NCBI GenBank assembly: GCA_032718475.1
Contig: JAUCBJ010006375.1
Span: 38,035-102,034 of the forward strand
Direction: 5' to 3'
DNA length: 64,000 nt
Origin: Nemertoderma westbladi
Lineage: Eukaryota > Xenacoelomorpha > Nemertodermatida > Nemertodermatidae
The position numbers and the translations under genes are program-made. The notes under the pieces are model-generated. The model saw only the letters and a program-made list of their open reading frames with translations. It ran no database searches and had not been told where the DNA came from. Positions 33,701 to 45,700 of this stretch are shown here, piece after piece (position 1 is the first letter of the stretch; the number at the start of each line of letters is the position of its first letter).

Positions 33701-36700
33701 TGTGAAGCGGAACCCCCCCGGCATCCGCCCAAAGTGTGAAGCAGAACCCCCCACGGCATCTGCGCCAACTGTGAAGCAGGACCCGCACGGCATCCGCCCC
33801 AAGTGTGAAGCGGAACCCCCCCGGCATCCACCCCAAGTGTGAAGCAGAACCCCCACGGCATCCGCCCCAAGTGTGAAGCAGAACCCCCACGGCATCCGCC
33901 CCAAGTGTGAAGCGGAACCCCCCCGGCATCCGCCCAAAGTGTGAAGCAGAACCCCCACGGCATCCGCCCCAAGTGTGAAGCAGAACCCCCACGGCTTCCG
34001 CCCCAAGTGTGAAGCAGAACCCCCACGGAATCCGCCCCAAGTGTGAAGCGGAACCCCCCCGGCATCCACCCCAAGTGTGAAGCAGAACCCCCACGGCATC
34101 CGCCCCAAGTGTGAAGCAGAACCCCCACGGCATCCGCCCCAAGTGTGAAGCAGAACCGAACCCCACAGCATCCGCCCCAAGTGTGAAGCAGAACCGAACC
34201 CCACAGCATCCGCCCCAAGTGTGAAGCAGAACCCGCACGGCATCCGCCCCAAGTGTGATGCAGAACCCCCACGGCATCCGCCCCAAGTGTGAAGCAGAAC
34301 CGAACCCCACGGCATCCGCCCCAAGTGTGAAGCAGAACCGAACCCCACAGCATCCGCCCCAAGTGTGAAGCAGAACCGAACCCCACAGCATCCGCCCCAA
34401 GTGTGAAGCAGAACCGAACCCCACAGCATCCGCCCCAAGTGTGAAGCAGAACCCCCACGGAATCCGCCCCAAGTGTGAAGCGGAACCCCCCCGGCATCCA
34501 CCCCAAGTGTGAAGCAGAACCCCCACGGCATCCGCCCCAAGTGTGAAGCGGAACCCCCCCGGCATCCGCCCAAAGTGTGAAGCAGAACCCCCCACGGCAT
34601 CTGCGCCAACTGTGAAGCAGGACCCGCACGGCATCCGCCCCAAGTGTGAAGCGGAACCCCCCCGGCATCCACCCCAAGTGTGAAGCAGAACCCCCACGGC
34701 ATCCGCCCCAAGTGTGAAGCAGAACCCCCACGGCATCCGCCCCAAGTGTGAAGCGGAACCCCCCCGGCATCCGCCCAAAGTGTGAAGCAGAACCCCCACG
34801 GCATCCGCCCCAAGTGTGAAGCAGAACCCCCACGGCTTCCGCCCCAAGTGTGAAGCAGAACCCCCACGGAATCCGCCCCAAGTGTGAAGCGGAACCCCCC
34901 CGGCATCCACCCCAAGTGTGAAGCAGAACCCCCACGGCATCCGCCCCAAGTGTGAAGCAGAACCCCCACGGCATCCGCCCCAAGTGTGAAGCGGAACCCC
35001 CCCGGCATCCGCCCAAAGTGTGAAGCAGAACCCCCACGGCATCCGCCCCAAGTGTGAAGCGGAACCCCCCCGGCATCCGCCCCAAGTGTGAAGCAGAACC
35101 CCCACGGCTTCCGCCCCAAGTGTGAAGCAGAACCCCCCACGGCATCCGCAACCCACGACATCCAATGCACATAATTGTGCTGCTACAGTATATGTAAAGT
35201 AAAACATTTCGGCATTGTATCCTACAACTTTACTGTATGTCAAAGTACAGGAACGGAAACCGCATAAGTATACCACCGACAACAGTGACAGTCTGACTAA
35301 TGATTACCACCGAAAAAACTATTAATGATAATGTAATAGCAACACACCGACGAGACATATGAAAAACTTCAATGATTTTAATTAACCATTCCGTTATATA
35401 CAATATAATAATTAACCATTACGTTATACAATATAATAATTAACCATTCCGTTATGCAATATCATAACTTAAAACAGATAATTTATTAAAGGCGGAATTA
35501 TATTTTATTTTGAAGAAATTATGAGGACTAATTACACCACCCTGCCATATCGACAACAGCAACAGGCCGATAGCGATAGTGGACAATATACTTTGTTAAT
35601 AAATATTTGGACTGAAAATTAAAACTGTATAATCATGTACTGAAATAGTTTACTAACATTGCCAAACTTGTCGGCATACTCTGATACTGTCGGTTTGCGA
35701 TTTTGCCAAACTTGTCGGCATACTCTGATACTGTCGGTTTGCGATTTTGCCAAACTTGTCGGCATACTCTGATACTGTCGGTTTGCGATTTTGCCAAACT
35801 TGTCGGCATACTCTGATACTGTCGGTTTGCGATTTTGCCAAACTTGTCGGCATACTCTGATACTGTCGGTTTGCGATTTTGCCAAACTTGTCGGCATACT
35901 CTGATACTGTCGGTTTGCGATTTTGCCAAACTTGTCGGCATACTCTGATACTGTCGGTTTGCGATTTTGCCAAACTTGTCGGCATACTCTGATACTGTCG
36001 GTTTGCGGCTGAGCTCGATATACCAACCTGGGAAGCGAGAATGAACAGATTATTCTCGGGGAGTATCACCGATTCCACTGAGACTAAGTACTTGAGTAGA
36101 TGAATAAGTCCGGCCCACAACTGCTCCCAGGGGTAGACGAGTCGCACTCGGTATTTCTTCTCGTAGACTAGTATGCGATGGACGATACGGATACACCGGA
36201 GGTAGGCGTCGAAAGGAAAACTCCGCATTAAATGAGAGCAAATAAACTCCAACATTAGATCCAATACAGAACAAGCCAATGGGCGAGAGGGTACCGTCTT
36301 ATCTGATAGTTTACGGTGTCTCATTGGCTGAAATACAAAGACAAGAATGTTGACTTTATTGTGAATTATCACGTATTATCATGCATAAGTAGAAACTTGT
36401 TGCTCATTCAGTACAAAATAAAATACGTTTACTGCTCAGTAGAAACTTTCAAATAGTTTGAGAACTCCCACTAACATTATTAATAATATTATATAGTTTG
36501 AGAACCCCAGTGTTCGTTAATGTAACAAATCATTTGGATCAGCGCGCTGTAGTGTGCTACTTTACATACCAGTACGGTACCATATTGTAATAACTATTTA
36601 CATACTTGTGTGTAAAGTAGCACTTTACAGTGTGATGATCCGAGTGGCTTTGTTACACGAACGAACGTTAGTGAGTGAGTGAAAATAAAGCCACGAGGAT

Positions 36701-39700
36701 CAGAACACTGTAAAGTACTTTGCAACAAGTATGTATGTAGTTTTATTCCAAAATTTTAACATTACGAAATGATTGTGCATATACATTATAAGTGATAGAA
36801 ACTGCACAAATTATATTAGTTGCTGTATAAATAATTGTAAAAATGACATAAATTATGTTATAAATAAGTTAGCTTATATTTATGGTGGCGTTTGGAGCCA
36901 TGTTATAATAATATAGCTAGGCCCTACTGGTTATTAATAGCTATACCCCGCCTACCGGTAGGTAATGCAGTAGGCCTATCTGGCTGTCAGGCAAATTTCC
37001 ACCTATTGTTTACGTGGTATCCAATGACGGCGTTAAGTAATGTCCCCTTAGTGGACATTACTTAACGCCGTCATGGTTACCACGTAAACAATAACACCAA
37101 ATACAATACTAAATGTACAGGCCAATACAATGCTGTAATGTCCTCTAAAGTTGTAAAGTGCTAAATAACAACTCGCTGTTAATACTAACGGCGTTGAGTA
37201 ATGTTACAATTTTGGAATTTAGATTATTACAATATTAAATAATGAGTGGGTTTTGTTCCCGTGAGAAGCTGGCAGTATTACGTAGTAGATCGATTTGGAT
37301 ATATTTAGTGACTAACGGCTCTATAGAGTGGAACACGGAACGTTAGGTTAGGGTCGTGGAGGACGGAACATGCGTATTGGTCCTCTGTGATACAAGTTAA
37401 CGTTAACAAACACAAGATGGCGTTGCTCCCACTAGCTTCCCGTTGCAGCTGGAAGGATGAGTAGCGTAGGAATGTAGCGAGGAGATTGGTTGGCAGTTCG
37501 GTTGCGACGGCAGTGGGCAACGAGTCTGTGGGTGGTGTAACGGAGCCGCCGTCCGTTACAGTGGCGGTGGCGGTGGAGGAAGGAGAGGAAGATGGTGATA
37601 GCGGAGTGCCTGTGTGGCTCTGTGGTGCAAAAATAGGAATATCAAAAGAAAATGTAGGAAATACAATGTTATACATTATATTATTGTATAATGAAATTTA
37701 AATGGAAATAAATATAATTATATTGACATTCATATTTCCTAAGTAAGAATGGCCCGGTTTACCATAAAATAGAGTTATTGGTTATATTTCTCTCGGCTAT
37801 TCGAGTTTCACACTTCATTAGATTTCTTAACTTACGTTCGTTAAAACAGATATAAAATGTCTATTGAGATGTACCGCCTCGTACATAGCCAGTAGAATAG
37901 CGTCGGCGATATATTCCAACGACGGCGCTTCTGATTGGTCACTGGTTGAGCCGTAGTACCAGGTTACAATGGATGAGTACCAGGATTGGTCAGTCCCTCC
38001 ATGTAATTCCTTCTCGTACCAACGGATGTAGGTATTTAGAACAGTAGAGATCACGTGACCCAGACCCTGGATAGTTTAAAAATAAATACATAAATATTCT
38101 ACTTAGATCGTATATAATTGTTTTAGCATCCATTCGTTAAATTAATATTTATTACTTTATTTATTACTTATTACTTATTTATTATTTATTACTTATTTTA
38201 TTGCTTTATTATGATAATTATGATAAACTTAAACTGTATGCACATTAGATATAGAGATGGGGGGGGGGGGGGGGGGGGGGGGACTGGACGCAAATCCCAT
38301 CTTGGCGAAGTAATATCCCGCCTCAATGTTAAATTCTCAATTAATGGAAAGGGGAGAAAGGAACAGGTTACAGTGGCACGTTAGTTTAACCAAAACAATA
38401 AACTAAACACAATAGAACAGGTTACAGTTTTATTTTTGAGAATAATCACCTGTTATTTGCGTCCAATTTCCCCTCGAGAGGGATCAATTTTTATTGCATA
38501 CAGTACCCCCCCCCCCCCCCCCCCCCCGCCCCCCTATCTGTAGATTTATATATTTTGTAGTGGGCATCCACGTCAAGGGAAAATCGACACAGATAACAGC
38601 TGATTACCCCCAAAAATATAACTTAAAAACATATTATATTGACCTCAGTTTATAGTTTTGTATAGAATAACGTGAGAGGAGGAGACAGTTCAAGCGTTAG
38701 TAGACGCGGACCTTTGATGATAACTATTTACATCATTGTGTGCAAAGTAGCACTTTTGCAGCTTTGCGACCCGAGTTTACAAGCCCGAGTTTACGACCCG
38801 ACCCGATAAACAAGGGTCTTTAACGCTGAAAAGTGCCCTCTGCAAGCAATGATGTATGTCATTTTGTTACATTGTGTCAACTTATCAGCGTTCGGTATGT
38901 GAAGAAAGGATTTTATGGATACTCATTTAAACATTTTAATCATGTACATTTCGAATATAAGTGAAATTTATTGACAGGTACACGGTATTAATTAAATCTT
39001 ATTAAAGTTTATTGGAAGTTATTTACTACATGGATTGATAAATCGTTAATCCATCTTGGCCTTGGTCAACTAAAGCAAACTTAGTCACTGTCTGTGTCCG
39101 TTCAGTTTTACGGAACACTGTCGCCATATTTTCTTTGCTGATTTTCTCTATAATGTCTTCTATAGGACGTTTCAACATAATAAATACAATCTTACACGTT
39201 ATAAATATTTACTATTTCCAGCTTTATATCGCAGTGCGACATTATTTCTCAGTATGTCCCTGCGGCTGCGCCATACATTTTACTTTGCATGTCCAGTATG
39301 TCACCGCGTCATTATTAGGTTGTTCTAGAAACTTTGAGTGCATAACTACTAATAATTCCCCTCAAATAAATAAAATTAGATTCGCCATTGTTCATAATTA
39401 GCACATTAAAACTTTTACGGCCCTCGTTCTATTATTTCTCTAGCTGTCGCTCGGAAAACAAAATCACTTGTGCCGTAACCCTATGATGTGATATTTTATG
39501 AACAATGACGTAAATAGTTATTATTTATTTGTGGGGAATTATTAGTAGTTATGCACTCAAAGTTTCTAGAACAACCTAATAATGACGCGGTGACATACTG
39601 GACATGCCAAGTAAAATGTATGGCGCAGCCGCAGGGACATACTGAGAAATAATGTCGCACTGCGATATAAAGCTGGAAAATATGTCGCCCTGGCGATTTG

Positions 39701-42700
39701 GTAGTGCGAAATTAATTCAACACAATATAATAAATTACCATTATGTATGGTGAGCTTTGAGCTATAATGGTCAGATAAGTCAAATTGTCTTTTGAATTGT
39801 TGTTAGCGTATGAAGTAATAAATTTCATTCACAATAATAGTAATAATAATATAACCAATACACAATAATATGACCAATACAATAATGATATGACCAATAC
39901 AATAGTGAGGCCTCAACCATCGACCAATCCAACACACACAATTATTGCTCTATTTCTATTTGTAATTATCACCATCCACAGACAACAGCTCAGCTCTTTG
40001 TTTTTGATTTAGAAGGTCAATTTCAAAACCAAATCACGGCACTGAACCAATCAAAATGGGTCAGCTGTTAGTTTGTCCAGATTAAGTAATTGACTGTATT
40101 ATATTCAGCCAGCAGTTACACCTTGATCAGTTTATAGTGGTACCGTACCGTATTTGATTGAGTTCATGTATTGGTTGCACAAACCCTTTTTGCTTTTGCA
40201 GTGACTGTCATTTCATAACATTTAGGGCTACAGTTCAAGATTTACCAACTCTATAACAAGTAATAATATTATAGATCTGTAGACAGGTAGATGGAGACCA
40301 TGATCAATTCCAGCTGCTGTGTCGGCGAATTGCGCGCATTCCCGGTGGTTAGTTCCGGAATAGAATCTTTGACCCATTACAGGAGGAAGTCCCACGATTA
40401 CTGGGGGCTGAATGGGCTCCTCGGAGCTCTAGGGATGGCCGTGGACCTTGGCGTCAAGGTATCGCGCCCGTTGTTATCCCGCCCCGTGGCGGCTATCGAT
40501 CGCTACACCGGCAAACAGGTCAGTCGACTCGGCCACGCGGTGCCGGTGCTCACCCAATCCGGGGACTGTATAGTGGCTACCGGTCGGACCGCAGCCGAGG
40601 CGCGCATCCGCGGGGCCCTGCGGACCCGGGTCGGTCGGGGGTTCCTCGGCGTCGTAGAGTCGCTGCTCACCGTCTCGGAGACAGCCCTCGACGCCGCCGA
40701 CGGAGCCCGGAAGAACGGAGAAGATAAACCCGAACAAACCGAGTCGGATAACAGCGATACGGAGAGTGGGGCTGTCCCGGTCCCACGGGACTCCATCCGA
40801 CTCCGGATCCACCGATGCGTCGTCGTTATCCCGCTGACCCTCTGGGTTCGTCTACTCCGTCGACTGTACCGTAACCTCCTCGGGCTGTCCGGAGTTCTCC
40901 CGCCGGTACTTCCGTCGGTTCTCCTCTCCGATCCCTCCCTCCCGGGTCGTGCGATCCGCTACGTCCAGGAACTCCGACTCGTCTCGGCGGCGTTGTTCGT
41001 CGCCGAGTTGACCACCGGGAGATCCTTCCGGTATGGTGAGGAGGAACCCTCGACGCCGAATCACGATCAATCCGACGAGTCAGACATCGAAGACGAAGAG
41101 GATCCCTTCGATCTCGCGAACTACAACGATGAAGATGACGAAGATTACGTGCCGAAACCGGAAGAATCGTCGGGAGGATCTGAAGATTCTATTATGGACG
41201 ACTCGGATTACGAGAAGGAGTTAGAGGAACTGCAGAAGGAAGCGATGGAATTCTCAAACATGGAATCCCTGAGGAAGGTGATGGCGGAACAAGTTGATGA
41301 CGTCACACACACGGAACATGATGTCGAGGATATAGGCCTAGAAGACAAACAGGACGATACTGAGATGGTAGACCCAGTTGCTGAGGATATCGTAGACCCA
41401 GTTGCAGGGGATATCGAACCACCCGACCTCGAAGGACGATTAAATAACCAACTATCCTAATCCACAGTAACTGATGGCTGGAGGTAAATTAATTTACCAT
41501 TTATTTTGTGCTCAACTTATCTCAATGTTTCTGCTGCAAACTGTTGTGAACACCTCTATACTCATTCATTGTGTAGCAGGTAGCACTACACTCATTCAGT
41601 GTGTAACACCTAGCCTACACTCATTCGTTGTGTAACACCTAGACTCATTCGTTGTGTAACACCTATACTCATTCGTTGTGTAACACCTAGACTCATTCGT
41701 TGTGTAACACCTAGACTCATTCGTTGTGTAACACCTAGACTCATTCGTTGTGTAACACCTATACTCATTCGTTGTGTTACACTCAGCACCTTCACTATAT
41801 TATTTGTGCTTATTAATATCATTTCCACCCACTTACATTTATTTAAGTCCATTATTTATTTTCATAGATACGGTATGTAAATGTAATATAAACTCAATGG
41901 CAATGTCGTTATTTAGTCGATATTTTTCTGCTTGACTTTATTAGATTAATTATTGTGTTGATATGGTGTGATTATAATTATATTAGATATTTGTACCTGT
42001 TGGTATACATTCGTTCAGGTGTTCTATGCTCTATTAATAAATTAGTTTTACTAAATAAAATCTATTAAATTCATATTGTTAATTAAATTCTTCAGTTCAA
42101 ATCATTATCATTTTAGAGATGCGAGGTGGTTGAATATTAGTTTAGATAAAATACAATCTCTTTACTCACATTTAATGCAATCTCTTTATCCAAAATTGAT
42201 AGTTTAACGATATAAGGGTTCGATGCCTCCCGCTTACTGTAGTTGATAAGGAGTATTAGTAAGAGGACAGCCTGGAACCCATGTTCCAACCTTATAACCG
42301 AGTGACACAACGTTTCTATACAAGTCTCGAAGACAACATTGTAAATCATAAGATATTCCAAAAGTCCATTTTGTCCGATATTATCAACAGCCTAAAAAAA
42401 TATATAAGTTTCAGTAATAAATACACACGTAATACAATACAATTCCACACAGATAGGATCATTGGCCTAACTCATGAAAAATAAGTAAAGTTATTGGATG
42501 AAACCCCAAAGGCGCTTTAAATTTAGTCTTGGTAATGGTAAGGTAGATGAAAGCTCATATCGCAGCTCGGTGCAGCACACCTTGGTGGAAGCTCATATAG
42601 CAGCTCGGTGCAGTAGAACTTGGTGGAAGCTCATATAGCAGCTCGGTGCAGCACACCTTGATGGAAACTCATATCGCAGCTCGGTGCAGCACACCTTGGT

Positions 42701-45700
42701 GGAAGCTCATATCGCAGCTCGGTGCAGTAGACCTTGGTGGAAGCTCATATAGCAGCTCGGTGCAGCACCCTTGATGGAAACTCATATCGCAGCTCGGTGC
42801 AGCACACCTTGGTGGAAGCTCATATCGCAGCTCGGTGCAGTAGACCTTGGTGGAAGCTCATATCGCAGCTCGGTGCAGCAGACCTTGGTGGAAGCTCATA
42901 TCGCAGCTCGGTGCAGCAGACCTTGGTGGAAGCTCATATCGCAGCTCGGTGCAGTAGACCTTGGTGGAAGCTCATATCGCAGCTCGGTGCAGCACCCTTG
43001 ATGGAAACTCATATCGCAGCTCGGTGCAGCACACCTTGGTGGAAGCTCATATCGCAGCTCGGTGCAGCAGACCTTGGTGGAAGCTCATATCGCAGCTCGG
43101 TGCAGCAGACCTTGGTGGAAGCTCATATCGCAGCTCGGTGCAGTAGACCTTGGTGGAAGCTCATATAGCAGCTCGGTGCAGCACCCTTGATGGAAACTCA
43201 TATCGCAGCTCGGTGCAGCACACCTTGGTGGAAGCTCATATCGCAGCTCGGTGCAGTAGACCTTGGTGGAAGCTCATATCGCAGCTCGGTGCAGCACACC
43301 TTGGTGGAAGCTCATATCGCAGCTCGGTGCAGTAGACCTTGGTGGAAGCTCATATAGCAGCTCGGTGCAGCACCCTTGATGGAAACTCATATCGCAGCTC
43401 GGTGCAGCAGACCTTGGTGGAAGCTCATATCGCAGCTCGGAGCAGCACACCTTGGTGAAAGCCCATATCGCAGCTCGGTGCAGCAGACCTTGGTGGAAGC
43501 TCATATCGCAGCTCGGTGCAGCAGACCTTGGTGGAAGCTCATATCGCAGCTCGGTGCAGCAGACCTTGGTGGAAGCTCATTTCGCAGGTCGGTGCAGCAG
43601 ACCTTTGTGGAAGCTCATATCGCAGTTCAGTGCAGCAGACCTTGGTGGAAGCTCATATCGCAGCTCGGTACAGACAGTCCTTGGTGGAAGCTCATATCGC
43701 AGCTCTGTGCAGTAGACCTTGGTGGAAGCTCATATCGCAGCTCGGAGCAGCACACCTTGGTGAAAGCCCATATCGCAGCTCGGTGCAGCAGACCTTGGTG
43801 GAAGCTCATATCGCAGCTCGGTGCAGCAGACCTTGGTGGAAGCTCATATCGCAGCTCGGTGCAGCAGACCTTGGTGGAAGCTCATATCGCAGGTCGGTGC
43901 AGCAGATCAAATCAAATCCAAGCGAGTCAAATTATAGTTATAATAATATAGTTATTGTAATTATAGTTACAGTTCTTCCACCCTATTTTTAAAGTGTGAA
44001 TTTCAATAATTCAACAGTCGCACCACAAATATTATTAGCTCAATTGGTTGAGCGCCAGGCCTGCAATCTAATGGTTGTAGGTTCAGCCCCGCCAGGGTCC
44101 ACTAAGCCTTTCATCCACTGGGGTCGATAAAATGAGTAGTAGTGCAAGTGCCAGAAACATTACTCGGAGTTTATAAATATGTTACAGATGGAAGAGAATC
44201 ACCGTATTGGTATACTGTGATTCCAATAACCTAAATGTAAATACATCCAAAACAAAGGCGATGAAGTTCCGACGCGGTGGTCATCTGGCGAGATCTGACC
44301 AGTTGCATTATAAGGGATCCAAAATAGAGTTTGTCAACACATTTAATTACCTTGGTGTCACACTCACTACAAAAAACGTATCAAGTGGCCATTTCAAAGA
44401 AAAATACAAAAAAGGTATAGCCTGCTGCATGATGCTATCGACAAAAGTGAAACTAACCTGCACCAACGCTACCACCGCTAGGAAGCTCTGGGCTGCTATA
44501 ATTCTCCCTGCTATTACCTATGGGTGCAGCGTGTTTACATCAGACCCCTTGGAAGAACTCGACCACGTCGCTAAAGTAAGGGCGTTCTACTGGTAACTGT
44601 GGTGTGGGGTGTCGAAATTTCCTCCTCTGCAGCCATTCTAAGCGCAGTTGACCGGGCAACGACCTCTGGTTGTAATGAGATCAACATTAACAACCTAACG
44701 GGTCACCGCCGTCGCGCCGCTGCACTCTTTATATCTAATGGTTTCCATCACAAATTCTGCACGAGCAAGTGTTGGCGTCCTACACCCGATTGCGTCTGCT
44801 CTCTGTGTGCCAAGCAGTGCACAGACAAACATCACTTAAACAAGTGCTGCAAAGTACCACGTCTCGACTGCGAGATCCTTTTATCCGGTTATGTGCCTTT
44901 CTTTCTTTTTTATCTAATTCTAATACAATACATCGTTCTCTACTTTTACTGTAAGTGCAACTAAAATTATATTCTTTAATTCTTCATAATTATTCCATGT
45001 GGAAAATATACGCCCCATTTGATTAGTTATAGTTCTACTCGCTACTTACCGTCACTATCGTCAGCATCAGATTGAAGGCATTGACTTTAACAGCCTTGGG
45101 ATTATCATCGACAATAAGTCGATGTACGTTGGTAACTAAAGTTTGCATAACGAGTTCGGCGTTATCGAATCCGATAAGAACGTCGATAATATCGAATGAT
45201 GTTGTGAGTTCTCGCTTAGAGTGGACGCAACGTATAAACACAGTTAACGTCTATATGGAAGTAAAAGTACAGCGTGTTAATAGTGAGCGTTAGTCGCACT
45301 TAAAGTATAAAGGCGACAAGATTAGATAGGCGTACCTAATACTACCTCCATTTACGTGCTGCGCGAAGTTCCTTATAACAGCCAACCCCACCCGCTCCTG
45401 TAAATCAAAATGTAATTCATTATTGATATAAACACGACTAAGTTATGCCGATAAAATTAAAAAATATACCTCATTTCTGTACTGAAACTGAATTGCAAGA
45501 AGTTGTCCTTATACTACAAACAAAACACTGTTCTCTAAACTAATACTGAAATAGACACACCTGCATGGCGTTATTAGACCGAATACTGTGACCCTTCCTG
45601 TTCTCCTTCAAGGTGCTAACACATTGGTGAAAGAGTTTGTTGATGTTACCTTTAAGGTTGATTAGCTGTTCAGCTGATAGCTTATTGAACTGGTCTTCTA

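Noticed and set aside
32852-35282. Three minus-strand open frames of 700-770 codons rich in Gly, His and Cys
   Set aside because: They cover the 34-bp satellite and encode the same rotated peptide in all three frames. This is explained by period and lack of stops, with no domain and no start context.
42546-43992. Several overlapping frames with VEAHIAARCSRPWWKLISQL repeats
   Set aside because: They are artefacts of the 38-bp minisatellite and appear in all frames.
44031-44105. A tRNA gene
   Set aside because: A and B boxes are present but the anticodon and acceptor stems do not pair and a SINE-type tail follows.
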